From Tritrichomonas musculus (lineage: Eukaryota > Parabasalia > Tritrichomonadida > Tritrichomonadidae), in the NCBI GenBank assembly GCA_039105265.1, contig JAPFFF010000001.1:7998001-8062000 (forward strand): DNA of 64,000 nt, read 5' to 3'. Below the pieces are notes generated by a model. That model saw nothing but the letters and a program-made list of their open reading frames with translations, did not search any database and was not told where the DNA came from. A program made the translations under genes and the position numbers. Below, piece by piece: positions 48,432 to 59,673 of this stretch (within the stretch, counting starts at the first letter, position 1; every line of letters starts with the position of its first letter).

Positions 48432-51290
48432 TTAAATTGATTTAAGATTTATGTCAACATCTTTTCGTGCTAAGATAAAGTCAACAATTTCTTGATTTTC
48501 CATAAAAATTGCATGATATAATGGTGTGATATAAAGTTATTTGTAAAACTTCATCTGAAATTCATGTTTAAAATACAATTTAAAGATTCTAATTTAAAAT
48601 GTCATATAATAAATTCATTACAAATTTCATTCAAAATCCTGAATCAAAATTCTATTTAATATTTTTTTTTTTAGAAATATAATTGAATGATTTGATTGTA
48701 AATGTCATTTAAAAAATTATATTGAGAACACTATTTTAAAAAAAGATTTTAAAATGCTATTCAATGATTTGAATGAAAATGATATTAATGAATTCACTTA
48801 TGAATCATGTTAAATAATAAATTAGGATTGATTTAAGATTTATATCGAGTTCTTGTCGTGCTAATAAAAGCTCAACTATTTCTTTGTCTTGATTTTGAAT
48901 TGCTTCATATAATGGTGAGATATAAAATTATTTATTGTTGAATTTTATTAAAACATATTGATTATTAATGTCATTGAAAAAAATTATGGAAAATGGGATT
49001 TAATAATAATATTAGAAATTGTATTAAAAAATAAAGATCTTAAATGCCATTAAAATATTTGATTAAAAATATAATTTAAGGATTTGATTGAAAAATGACA
49101 TTTAAAATTTGAATTGAAATGCTATTCAATGATATTATAAAAAAAATGTTATTTAAAATTTTGATCGATAATGATGTTAAAATAACACATATATAAATTG
49201 TATTTAATATACATTTTAAATTGATCTATAATTTACATCAATTTCTTGTCGTGTTAATAAAAGTTTAGCAATATCTTTATTTCCATCTTGAATTGCTTTG
49301 TATAGAGGTGTGATATGAAAATAATTTTTTTTTTTAATTTCATTATATTTTTCAATTTTTAATTTCATTTAAAAGATTCATTGAAAATATCATTTAATGA
49401 TTTGATTTAAAATTCGATTTAATGATTTGAAAGAAAATTTGATTTAAAAATTTGATTGAAAATAAAATTGAAATGTTTAATTGAAAATTTGATTGAAATG
49501 GTTAATTGATAATATGATTGAATTTTTTAATTGAAAATGCAATTGAAATTTTTTATTTTAAAATGATATAAATAATTAAAATTTTTAAAATTTTGTTAAA
49601 TTATTGTATTTGAATTGATGGGATATTTACATCAAGATCTTGTCGATTTAATAAAAGATTAACCATTTCTCGATTTTCTCTCATAACTGCTTTATATAAT
49701 GGAGTGATATAAAATTATATTTAAATTTCATTTTACTTTTTGAATGAAAACACCATTGAAAAATTGTACTGAAATTTTATGAAAAAAAGCAATTATTAAA
49801 AATTTGATTAAAATTTGATTTAAAATATAATTGAATACTTTAGTTTAAAATTGTATTCATTGCTTTTAATTGAAAACACAATTTTAAATTTAATTGAAAA
49901 TGCTATTTAATGATTTGATCTAAAATTCCATTAAAGCATTTTAAAGGAAATGGGATTGAAATATTTTATTTCAAATTATATTACACAAATAAATATCCGA
50001 ATTTTGTTAAATGGTTTGTTTGAATAGCTTTGATGTTTACGTCAAGTTCTTTTTTGGTTAATAAATATTCTATAATTTCTAAATTTTCTCTAAAAACAGC
50101 TTCAAATAATGGTGTGATATAAATGTTTTTATGTAAATTTCATTATAATCTTGATTTCAAATGCAATTATACTAATTGATTTTAAAATTTGATTTAATGA
50201 ATTATTTGTAAATGTCATTAAAAAAACTTTTATACAAATTTCATTGAATAATTTAACTGAAAATGTCATTGAATGATTTGATTAGAAATGATATTTAAAA
50301 ATTAAAATATGAATTATGTTAAAAGTGGTATTTGAATTGATATTAAATTAATATTAAGTTCTGGTCGTGTAAATAATATTTTGACAATTTCTAGACTTCC
50401 TTTATCAACTGCTTCAAATAATGGTGTGATATAAATATATCTAATAAATGTCATTAATATTTTTGTGTAAAAAAACGCCATCTAAAAGATTGATTTCAAA
50501 TGTCATTAAATAAATTGATTGTTGAATTTGATTTAATATTTGATTTAAAAAATTCCATTTCAATGATTCAATAGTAATTCCATTCAACAATTTAATTGAT
50601 AATTTCATTTAATGATTAGACTGAAAATGAGATTAGAAAGATTTGATTGAAAATATCATTTAAAAAGATGACTAAAAATACAATTTAAAAAAATGCAATT
50701 AAATGTCATTTAATGATTTGATTAAGAAACGATATTAATAAAACTGAATATATGAATTGAGTTAAAAATTACGGTTGAATTGATATAAGATTAACATCAA
50801 GATCTTTTCGTAACAATAAAAGACTAACAATTTCTTTATTATTCCTCCTGATTGCAGCGTATAAAGGCGTGATATAAAACTTATTGGTATTATATTTCAT
50901 AAAAAAACCGCAAAATTAAAAATTTTATTGAAATATTTATTGAAAATATCATTTGATTGATTTAATTGAAATATCATTAAATGATTTAATTAAAATTCTA
51001 TTTAAAAACTTGCTTTCAAAATCGTATTAAAAGAATTCACGCAAATACCATTTAAAAAATTGAATGAAAATTCCATTAAATTATTTAAATTAAAATGCTA
51101 TTTAAAGAATTGATTTTAAATTACATTGAAAGATTTAATTTAAAATTTCATCAATTAAATAAATATATGAATGATGTTAAATATTACATTTGAATTGATT
51201 TAAGATTCACATCAACTTCTTGTCGTGCCAATAAAAGTTCAACAATTTCTTTATTTTCATTGTTAATTGCTTCGAATAATGGCGTTTTAT
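48432..51290 (-). pseudogene. Eight dispersed ankyrin repeats separated by AT-rich filler
   Basis: On the minus strand eight ~105-bp coding islands each encode one ankyrin repeat of the form YITPLYEAIQN-KEIVELLLARQELDVNLKSI. They lie at about 51187-51290, 50770-50879, 50328-50434, 50015-50123, 49606-49713, 49213-49320, 48821-48926 and 48432-48535, spaced 313-442 bp. Between them is 210-330 bp of AT-rich filler made of loose ~22-25-bp units like ATTTAATGATTTGATTGAAA, with stops in all frames. Each island is bordered by conserved flanks (TTTATATCAC before, TTTAACA-AATTC after). They follow in the same direction the ankyrin gene ending at 51305. No consistent GT...AG borders were found, so simple introns are not supported. 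Either a decayed array that spread by duplication of island plus filler, or an unusual gene. Confidence 0.7.
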
Positions 51291-51304
51291 TATATTTTAT
51301 TTAA

Positions 51305-52366
51305 TTATAAAACATTCTCATATTTCGCATTTAAGTCCATGTCATTTATAAAGATATTAACTAACGATAAATAGTCACATCTACAAAAATAATTGAAATA
51401 TTCTTCATTCCCAAAATCATCAGGAATGAATTCGAAATTATAAAATTTGATTAATTTCAATTGATCATAATCTTTTTCTTTTAAAAAATTATTTTTGACA
51501 TATTGTGCAATATCATTGTGAAAACATTTAACTGACTCTTCATAGATGTCTTCATAGTCGTCATCGCTGTATTCAGCAGCAGGAACACGATTTTCTTCAA
51601 GAAAATGAATCAATTCAGGATTGTTCGAATGAACAGCAAAAGTCCACAATGTTGGTGTAAACTCAACCCCATTCATTTGCAAATATCGAATTATTTTTAA
51701 TGAGCCAAAAAATGCTGCATATTCCATCAAAGATATTTCAAATTGATTAATCAAAAACCAGTTTGTTTCAAAGCAAGATTGTTGAATTTGTGCTTTTTTG
51801 ATTGGCAAATTTGCTTTGTTTACATGCGAAATAAATTCTTTAACTGAATCATCACGAATTAGCTTGCATATATAATTGTGGTTTTCGCCTATTCTTCTGT
51901 TTTCTTCAAATAAATCGTCTTCTTCTTCATTTCTTGCTTCGTTCGACATGTATGAAATTAGCTCTGGTGCAAAATAGTCGATATAGTCGTTGTGATCACT
52001 CATAAAGTCATGCAAATATTCGTCAATTTCAATGAACCTTTCTTTGATTAGAAAAAGAAGAATTCTTTTGTTCTTTTTAAAGATATTGAATAAGCTCGTA
52101 TTCGAAAATTTAGAAATAATTTCTTTCTTCAAAAATGCAAGAATATATTCGACTTTTTTAATAAGATGTGGTGACCTTTGATGATCTGCTGACATTTTGG
52201 AGAGTAAATGAAGAAAATCTTTCAACATTTCATCTTGAACATTTTGATCTGTTATCATTTTGGTAAATTGTTGAAGATCTGAATCAGAGTATTCGATATT
52301 ATCGAGAAGTTCAAGGAGAGCGCCTTGAATGTTTTTCATTTTAGCTATATATGCCTGTGCATTCAT
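51305..52366 (-). CDS. Trichomonad ankyrin-repeat protein with DUF3447-type N terminus
   Basis: 353 residues from MNAQAYIAKM; an ATG 11 codons upstream (52399) is possible, but this one matches the usual family start. Residues 1-135 are the helical region that precedes ankyrin repeats in hundreds of trichomonad proteins (KNIQGALLELLDN, then FSNTSLFNIFKKNKRILLFLIKE). From about 190 degenerate ankyrin-like helices follow (SLMEYAAFFGSLKIIRYLQMNGVEF, TLWTFAVHSNNPELIHFLEE). The frame stops after FINDMDLNAKYENVL, in the middle of what should be an ankyrin loop, and an ankyrin half-repeat (KTPLFEAI) begins about 20 bp later in another frame. So the gene probably once read into the downstream array and has been truncated. 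Confidence 0.8.
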   Translation of the reverse strand: MNAQAYIAKMKNIQGALLELLDNIEYSDSDLQQFTKMITDQNVQDEMLKDFLHLLSKMSADHQRSPHLIKKVEYILAFLKKEIISKFSNTSLFNIFKKNKRILLFLIKERFIEIDEYLHDFMSDHNDYIDYFAPELISYMSNEARNEEEDDLFEENRRIGENHNYICKLIRDDSVKEFISHVNKANLPIKKAQIQQSCFETNWFLINQFEISLMEYAAFFGSLKIIRYLQMNGVEFTPTLWTFAVHSNNPELIHFLEENRVPAAEYSDDDYEDIYEESVKCFHNDIAQYVKNNFLKEKDYDQLKLIKFYNFEFIPDDFGNEEYFNYFCRCDYLSLVNIFINDMDLNAKYENVL

Positions 52367-52644
52367 TAAAAAAAAAATATATTTTAAATCACATGTCATT
52401 TTGAAATAAAGTAACTTTTTTTTTTATTTTTTGGTAAATGAAAGTAATTTTCAGTTTAATTTTGATATTTTTAGATTTGAAATTAAATATTATTAATGGA
52501 TTGTTCATTTCAAAAAATTAATCATTATTTGTTTTTTTTTGTTTATAATGGAGCAGAAAATTAGTGTTCATAATGTATAATATATTTATATATTGTATTG
52601 TAAATAGAAAAAAAAATATTAATATTTTATTTTTTTTATTATAA

Positions 52645-55600
52645 TTAAACAGATGTTGAATTATACAAATAATCATTGTAATCTTGAATTGTACGCATAA
52701 ACTTAATCCGGAAATCTTCTTCTGAATTGAAATGACCAATTATAACCAAGTGCTCTTCCTGTATACTTTCAATCACGCTAGCCCTTGATGTATAATATAC
52801 AAAAATTTCATTAGGAAAGTCGCACTGAAGAGCTCTTGTTCCCCATTTTCCAATTGCAAACTCAACAAACATAAGAACAGCAAAATTTGGCATTTTTTGA
52901 ACATAATTCTGAAGCCATTCTGCAACAGCCTTAGAACTTTTAGTGAATTTCAAATTCTTTTCAAGTTGTTGTTTTATCATTCTAATTCCCATTGGATATT
53001 GGGAGAATTCTGGAAGAATTCTAATCAAATCAGGATCTAAATTATCAATCAGCGAAAGATTATTCTCACGGAGATAAAAAACTCTTTGCCAACTCTGATT
53101 TTCTTTTTCTGTGATTTTAGTGCAAAAACTGAAATAAAGTGGTGAATTATCATTATCATCGTGGATCACATCAGCCATTGAAGCAATTTCTCTTGATCCC
53201 AAGCTTCCGTTAGATCTAATACTGCTTTCATTACTATCGTTGCTACATGTATGAGCGTTAATTGGCTGGGATTGATTTTGGTTCTGATTTTGATTTTGTG
53301 TTTGTATTTGGCCGTTCATTGCTCTTATATTATTGAATGAATTCGGGGACAAAGAGACGATGTTATCTAGAGTATTCATTCTAGTTTTTGCTAATGACCC
53401 CATCTGCATAGCTGAAAGTTGAGTTGGTATTGCCATAACCGTCGCTCTCATGGCACTTTTTTCACTCATGTTGAACGAAAAGCGCGAATCTTGCGAGTTC
53501 GCGTAAATGAGATGCGAATTGAACCTAAAAAGTGACGATTTACCGTTCCGAATGACTGAAAGAATGAAGGAGGCAACTTGATACGAGAAGATCGTTGACA
53601 AAGGCATCAAGCTATACACTTCTTCAGTCAACTGTTGCCCTTTGGCAATTGAGCAGAGAATCTGGTGGCTGTGATTCGGCCGCCAATTGTCGAGGTTCTT
53701 TGGGATTGACTCGAGGTCGATTGCGTAGACGTGAATTTCAATCTCTTCGTGAGCATCAGTTGGTGACTTTATCTTAATATTGTTGTAGCCGATGAGGTGA
53801 AATGATCCATCGTCGGTTGTGATGTGAAGTGATGACTCTGGATCGTTATCGTCACTATTATCGCTATTTTCGGCGAAGTCATTGTTAACGCTGTTGTAAC
53901 TTCTGTCACTTTTTTCATTTTTTAGTTTTCTTATTTTTCTGTCACTTTTTTCTCTTTTTGACCTTTTGTGACCTTTCTGCTTGGTATCGTTCTGACTGTC
54001 ACTGTCATTATAATAATTGTCACTATCATCACTGTCACTTTTCTCCTTGTCTTTGTCTTTGTTCTTCCCTTTCTTCTTCTTCGTGTTTTCGCTCTTTTCG
54101 CTTCTGTCTTTCTTGTCAATGAACGATGAGATATACGAAATGTTCGTCTTTGCCAATCTGTGTGTCTTACGACTAACATAAAGAGAAGATGAGTTGCGTG
54201 ATGATGAGCTTCCATTCGGTCTGGGTGCGGGTGACAATGACCTCATCTGTGACGAGGTAGAAACACTTGGAAGTGGTGTTGAAGGTGACGGATTTTGCAT
54301 TTTAATTGGCTTTGATGAACTTGATGAGCAAACTTTTTCAATAACCAGTTCATGGCTCTTTTTGGATTTGGTAGTCACCGTCAAGTAGACAAGGTCAGCA
54401 TTTGGCAAATAAATGGAGGCAGGCAATGTCAGTGTGTATTTTTGTGGCTCCAAATTATTAGGTGCAAAGGAAGGCATGAATTCATTCAAAAATGTATGAA
54501 CGTCTTTCTCTTTATAAATGCTTGATTCTTTAATGAGGAAACTAGCAACATTTATAGATTTCGGTGATGGCGCAAGAAGGGCCATTAACTCAAGAAGTGG
54601 TACAAAAAGTGGCTTTAAAGAAGATTCGTTTCTTTTTGTTATTTTATCAATCAAATCATGAATCGGCGAAAAGTCATAATTATCCTTCAATACAAACAAA
54701 GCAATAAGATGTCGTATGTAAAGAAGCGCGTCAATGATTGTTCCATGGAAATTCGAATGCGGAATGACAGCAATTGGTTTTTTAAGGTCAAATGTTTCAC
54801 CTCTCAAACCGACATTTTTCGGCGGTTGTGACTCACAAAATAAGTAACAATTATACAATGTAAAAGGATCTTCACTTTTAAGGAAAAATGCCGAATTGTT
54901 CGTGGTTGAAACTATTCGTTTGGTGAATGGCTTTGTGAGCTGCTCAACTGCACTAACGTATTTGGTAAGGTTTATTTCATCGCACTTGTCAGTGATGAAT
55001 GTGTTCACAAATGAATTCGAGTCATGGCCAAGATTGTGGAACAAGTTTGTCTTCCTTAACTCCGCGAAATCTAATGTTTCATCATTTGGAAAACTGTTGC
55101 ACATTGCTAAAACATGCATCAATAAAATAGGCTTCATTTTATAAGTTTCTTTTTCTTTGTCTTCTTCTTTATTTTTATTTTTCTTCTTCTTCGATTTGGT
55201 TTCTTTTTCACCTTCTTGGTTCTTCCTCCTCTTCTTCTTTGATTTTTTGTCTTCGTTTTCATTTCCTTTGTCTTTGTTTGATCTGGATTTCGCGTTGCAT
55301 GAGCTTATGTGAATGATCTGCATCTTGACGAGCTGTGTGAAACAATCGACGAGATACTTCGATGACTCCTTGAAGCAAAACTGGTTGTAAATCGAAGATT
55401 CTGACAATGGAAGTGGAACAGGTGGATTAGCAATGGTCATTAATTTGACCTTAGAATTCTTTAAATTGAAGCATTTCGGAAACTCGTCGATATCTTTGAT
55501 TTTGTTGTCATAAGTGATTTTGTATTCAACCAAAGAAGAAGGCAGCAAATTGATTGTCATGTAAAGGCTACTGATTGCAGGTGAAATTGCAGTTTCATTC

Positions 55601-58600
55601 TCCAATTCTTCGTCAATAAAGACAGAAAAAGTTGAAGACGATGGATTGAATTCAATTTCTATTAAAACCGAATTGTCAGGATCAGATTTGATGTCTATTG
55701 GCTCGGATTTTAGAGCCATTGAATTAGTCCTTGATATGCCATGAACGACGATAGAAATTGACGGTTTCTGCTTATTTGGCTCTGAAGGAAGAAGAAAAAA
55801 TGTCACTTTTAGATGGCATAAACGATGAATTGGAGAAGAAACAAAATTCCCTGCTTTTTCCATTGTCATTAACATTCCTTCAATTACTTCATCATCATTG
55901 TTTTCATCGTCATTAATGACTCCTTTTTCATCAGTCATGTTTGGTGTTTTATTCGACGATAGGAATGTTTGTAAGGCAGGTGAAATTGGGTTCTCAATTT
56001 TCTTCTCTTCAAAGTCAACGAAACTAAATGATGAAAATTTAGAAAGTCTCGTGTTGAATGATAAAAATAAAAAGAAATCAGATAAAACTGTTTCTGGTTC
56101 AAAAGAATGATAAATTGGCAATGATGTAAAATGCTTCTTTAAATGATGAGACAACAATTTATAAAATTTCTTATGTTTTAAGAAAGTTATTAATGAAGCA
56201 TATTTAAAAACATTTAAATGATCTTCTTTACCTTCAACATATTCGGTATTTTTAAACAAATTTTCAAATGTTTTCAAATTAACATCACTTGGAAAGTCGA
56301 CTTTTTCTTGACTTTTACACCAAATTTTTGTGCATGTTGAAAGATCATATTGAATACCATCAACAAGGACTGTGTTCGAATAATAATCTTCAACAATTCC
56401 ATCCACTTCAATCATGTCTCCTGAATAAAAATGAATTTTAACTCCTTTTCGAACGACTTCCAAATAATTATTTAAAATAGCAAAAATTGCAACCGCTTTT
56501 GATCTTTTGCATTTTTTAGCAACATTTTCTAAATAACCTCTAAAAAGACCAGATTTCGAAACAAACATTTTTTTCAAATATTCAATAATAACAAATAATG
56601 AAATAAGTGAATCTGTTGGATCAGATTGCAATAAAAAAAAGTTCCTCAATCTATAAATATAATTCTTAATTAATGAAATAATAAAATCAAATAAAACATG
56701 AAGATTTGAATTCTTTTTCGATTCTGCTATTAAAACGCCTTTCATTACAGCTTCGACAATTCGTGGTGAACCAGACCAAATATAAATTTTAAAAGCATCG
56801 GAATAATTAGAATAATTAATGTCATAGCCATTTGTGGCTAAAATCAGCCAAAGTAAGATTGATTTATATCTTCTTGATTCAGTTTCAATTGATGAAAAAT
56901 GTGAATAATTTGGTTTCATTGTGTTTGGTGGCAAATGTTTTAAAATTGGCTTCAAAAAATGATCCTTTTTATCTATTTTATTGTAAATTGATACAATTGT
57001 ATCAAATGAAAAACCAAGAATGTTTGGATCAAGTTTTTTAATTGAATGTTCGGGAATATGAACATCCATTTGATTTAATAAAGCAGGAGGCAACATGTAA
57101 GGAAAAACAAGGTGTGATTTAAGATCCCATACTTCCTTATCAACAATATTATTACAGCAATATTTATTCAATTTCTTTTGAAATTGGACAAAAAACAAAC
57201 TTAAAATAACATTTTGTTCAATTGTCAAATGATTGTATGACTTGCTAAACTCATTGAAAAACCAATGAAGCAAAGTTGAGTCTTGAATTGGATAAAGTAA
57301 CTTTTTATCTTGACTCTTCTCTGATTTGCCGCCAATCAAATATTCCAAAACTCCTTTTGCCGATAAACTTTTGAGTTTTAAATCGGTCAGTACCCTTGAA
57401 TCACCGCCATAGTCAAAAACGATGGTTCTTCTGACTTTGAAAAAATAGTCAGCATATTCATCTGGTGTTGAAATGTCATATGCTTTATTTAAAGTATTCA
57501 AAACAGCATTGTCAATTTGTGTGTATTGCATATTCATTGGATGGTGATATAAGCGATTGAATTCTTCAATGGATTGAAATTCTACATCAAAAAGTTTCAT
57601 CGGTGATTTTAATAAAATTTGTAACAGTAAAAATAAAGTCTTGTTCATCATGTCTTTAATTTTGTCACAATTTTTTTGCTCAGTTTCTTGTGACATAAAA
57701 CCAAGCTTCAACATTTTGACAAGTATGTGTGAATATCTTGGCCACGAGTTTCGATTTAGCATGATTGCCTTTAATAAGAAATCCCATGCAGTAAACTGAG
57801 ATGAATTATAAAAAGTGTCAGGATTAATTTTGTTCTTAAAAATGAGTGAAACAGCTTTTGATATCACTCGAAATATGGCTGATATTGGCTCAAGTATTGA
57901 GTCGTATGAATCCTTCCTAACCATCAATGAACAGTAATCTTGGAGGAAGTTAAGAATGATGTATGATGCTTCGATAGGGAAATCATTCCATCTTTCAGCC
58001 ACGTAAACAATCAACTTTTTAATAGCTGTTTCAGAAAGACTTGTGTTTTTAAAGTTGAAGCCTTTTGGATATAGAAAGATGAAATCTAGATCTGTATTGT
58101 CCTTCTCAAGATACATTGAGAGGATATTTGGCTTCACAGAATGAGTTGTTTCATTTGAACACGCCAAAAAAATAAAGCAACAAAATCGTTGCATGATTGG
58201 ATTTGTCTCGCATCTCGTGTAATAATCAGCTATGATCTGGAGAATTGGTTTTATATTGTCCAGATGTTCGCGTAGAAGAATCATGGAGACAAGTCGAAAG
58301 CCAACTTCGTTGTTTGTGTTTATAAAATGGCTCAATAATGGACCTATTTCATCATATGGACCAGTTTTAAAGAAATTGACACCATGAAAACAAGCCATTT
58401 CTAAGGCATTCATAATGGCATCCGATGAATTTAGCTTCGGCCACGGTAATCCAAGCAGCCAACGTGGAATTTGTATCTGTTTTGAATAAAAAAGTATCGT
58501 TTTGGGTGTAATAATGACACTTTCATTGGTAAACGGTTTCGTGCACCAGCAAATGGCTTGGGAAAGTGTACTGTCGGCGGGCTTGTCGTAGAGCCACTTG

Positions 58601-59673
58601 CCATTCGCTAAGGAAAAAATACGAAAAACAAATTCTTTTCCTTTCGGAATGAGAAATGATATCAGACCGCCATCTGTGGCAAAAATAACTTTATGTTCAG
58701 ATTGGAATACAATTTGATAGTTACATTTAATATGTCGCTCGTGAATAAAGTCAGTTCCGTTAAATGAGAATATATGAATTTCAGGAGTTCGATTTCGAAT
58801 GCGGAGGCAGTAAAAAAAATGACCATCTGTACACATTGGTGGAATTAAGTCTTTCGGTTTATTGTTAACAAATGTCCATACTTTTGAAATTAACGTATTG
58901 ACTTGATATATTGTTGTGTTGGTAAGAATCCATAGATATCCTTTGATCCATGCAAGAGAGTATGCCTCATTTGAAACTGAAGGTCGGAAAAGGCAATAAT
59001 GCGGATATATTTTGGAAGTTGAAGTTAATGATATCGTTCGGATAAAGCCACCCTCTTTTCCAACAAAAAGTTCGGTAGGACTCGCGGCAAATGCTGTTGC
59101 TGTAGGAATATAATCGAGTGTATGTTCAAAAGAAGTTGTATTAAAAGCGGTATCTACATATAATCCTGGTATTCGATTTGGATTTTCAACAAATTGTAGT
59201 AATGGAACTGCGTGATTTTTTCTACTGCTTTTTGGCGGAGGCGAATTTGTGTCAACAATAGTTAATTTATACAAATTCAATGAGTCTGCGTAAAAAGCGA
59301 TTTGAAGAAGTTGATAATAAAAATTTTTTCGTTTGTTAGATTTAAAATGACTCCATGGAATTTGTTTGACAGCAACTCTACATAAATCAGGATGAGAAGC
59401 TAAATATTGGAACATTGATTTTTTTCCTTTTTTGGTATAAGTGGTAATATTTCGCGATTCATCTTCTGTTGGAATATAATCTGGTTCTGGTGTGCTTGAA
59501 AAATACTGCGGCTCTTCTGGTAGTTCGAGAATAACAATATCGATATCTTGCTGAAAAAAAGAAATAATATTTGTCATGATTGTTTCAATTTGTTGTTGGG
59601 ACGTGAGTGGGGGAATGTCATTTAATGTCACTCGGGCATTACTCTCTTTAGCTGCCGAGGATTTCGTCCTCAT
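52645..59673 (-). CDS. 2342-aa multidomain protein, tentatively HERC/HECT-like
   Basis: Start at the ATG of MRTKSSAAKE; the longer frame begins at TTG. Residues about 180-430 look like beta-propeller blades (LFVGKEGGFIRTISL, IFSFNG, FATDGGLISF). A long helical region follows to about 1080. Residues about 1090-1140 (GDMIEVDGIVEDYYSNTVLVDG) resemble a small Tudor-like barrel. A beta-rich part at about 1300-1420 recalls a SPRY domain. Two Lys/Glu/Ser-rich disordered segments lie near 1490-1530 and 1840-1920. The last 110 residues (WLQNYVQKMPNFAVLMFVEFAIGKWG ... FNSEEDFRIKFMRTI) have the rhythm of the end of a HECT domain, but no TCF motif with the catalytic cysteine is seen. Architecture resembles giant HERC/HECTD ligases; the enzyme call is weak and the ligase may be dead. 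Confidence 0.6.
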   Translation of the reverse strand: MRTKSSAAKESNARVTLNDIPPLTSQQQIETIMTNIISFFQQDIDIVILELPEEPQYFSSTPEPDYIPTEDESRNITTYTKKGKKSMFQYLASHPDLCRVAVKQIPWSHFKSNKRKNFYYQLLQIAFYADSLNLYKLTIVDTNSPPPKSSRKNHAVPLLQFVENPNRIPGLYVDTAFNTTSFEHTLDYIPTATAFAASPTELFVGKEGGFIRTISLTSTSKIYPHYCLFRPSVSNEAYSLAWIKGYLWILTNTTIYQVNTLISKVWTFVNNKPKDLIPPMCTDGHFFYCLRIRNRTPEIHIFSFNGTDFIHERHIKCNYQIVFQSEHKVIFATDGGLISFLIPKGKEFVFRIFSLANGKWLYDKPADSTLSQAICWCTKPFTNESVIITPKTILFYSKQIQIPRWLLGLPWPKLNSSDAIMNALEMACFHGVNFFKTGPYDEIGPLLSHFINTNNEVGFRLVSMILLREHLDNIKPILQIIADYYTRCETNPIMQRFCCFIFLACSNETTHSVKPNILSMYLEKDNTDLDFIFLYPKGFNFKNTSLSETAIKKLIVYVAERWNDFPIEASYIILNFLQDYCSLMVRKDSYDSILEPISAIFRVISKAVSLIFKNKINPDTFYNSSQFTAWDFLLKAIMLNRNSWPRYSHILVKMLKLGFMSQETEQKNCDKIKDMMNKTLFLLLQILLKSPMKLFDVEFQSIEEFNRLYHHPMNMQYTQIDNAVLNTLNKAYDISTPDEYADYFFKVRRTIVFDYGGDSRVLTDLKLKSLSAKGVLEYLIGGKSEKSQDKKLLYPIQDSTLLHWFFNEFSKSYNHLTIEQNVILSLFFVQFQKKLNKYCCNNIVDKEVWDLKSHLVFPYMLPPALLNQMDVHIPEHSIKKLDPNILGFSFDTIVSIYNKIDKKDHFLKPILKHLPPNTMKPNYSHFSSIETESRRYKSILLWLILATNGYDINYSNYSDAFKIYIWSGSPRIVEAVMKGVLIAESKKNSNLHVLFDFIISLIKNYIYRLRNFFLLQSDPTDSLISLFVIIEYLKKMFVSKSGLFRGYLENVAKKCKRSKAVAIFAILNNYLEVVRKGVKIHFYSGDMIEVDGIVEDYYSNTVLVDGIQYDLSTCTKIWCKSQEKVDFPSDVNLKTFENLFKNTEYVEGKEDHLNVFKYASLITFLKHKKFYKLLSHHLKKHFTSLPIYHSFEPETVLSDFFLFLSFNTRLSKFSSFSFVDFEEKKIENPISPALQTFLSSNKTPNMTDEKGVINDDENNDDEVIEGMLMTMEKAGNFVSSPIHRLCHLKVTFFLLPSEPNKQKPSISIVVHGISRTNSMALKSEPIDIKSDPDNSVLIEIEFNPSSSTFSVFIDEELENETAISPAISSLYMTINLLPSSLVEYKITYDNKIKDIDEFPKCFNLKNSKVKLMTIANPPVPLPLSESSIYNQFCFKESSKYLVDCFTQLVKMQIIHISSCNAKSRSNKDKGNENEDKKSKKKRRKNQEGEKETKSKKKKNKNKEEDKEKETYKMKPILLMHVLAMCNSFPNDETLDFAELRKTNLFHNLGHDSNSFVNTFITDKCDEINLTKYVSAVEQLTKPFTKRIVSTTNNSAFFLKSEDPFTLYNCYLFCESQPPKNVGLRGETFDLKKPIAVIPHSNFHGTIIDALLYIRHLIALFVLKDNYDFSPIHDLIDKITKRNESSLKPLFVPLLELMALLAPSPKSINVASFLIKESSIYKEKDVHTFLNEFMPSFAPNNLEPQKYTLTLPASIYLPNADLVYLTVTTKSKKSHELVIEKVCSSSSSKPIKMQNPSPSTPLPSVSTSSQMRSLSPAPRPNGSSSSRNSSSLYVSRKTHRLAKTNISYISSFIDKKDRSEKSENTKKKKGKNKDKDKEKSDSDDSDNYYNDSDSQNDTKQKGHKRSKREKSDRKIRKLKNEKSDRSYNSVNNDFAENSDNSDDNDPESSLHITTDDGSFHLIGYNNIKIKSPTDAHEEIEIHVYAIDLESIPKNLDNWRPNHSHQILCSIAKGQQLTEEVYSLMPLSTIFSYQVASFILSVIRNGKSSLFRFNSHLIYANSQDSRFSFNMSEKSAMRATVMAIPTQLSAMQMGSLAKTRMNTLDNIVSLSPNSFNNIRAMNGQIQTQNQNQNQNQSQPINAHTCSNDSNESSIRSNGSLGSREIASMADVIHDDNDNSPLYFSFCTKITEKENQSWQRVFYLRENNLSLIDNLDPDLIRILPEFSQYPMGIRMIKQQLEKNLKFTKSSKAVAEWLQNYVQKMPNFAVLMFVEFAIGKWGTRALQCDFPNEIFVYYTSRASVIESIQEEHLVIIGHFNSEEDFRIKFMRTIQDYNDYLYNSTSV

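Noticed and set aside
48432-51290. Filler between ankyrin islands as ordinary GT...AG introns
   Set aside because: Five-prime borders do not share GT at a fixed place (present after two of the islands, absent in others) and no common branch-point/3' border sequence was seen.
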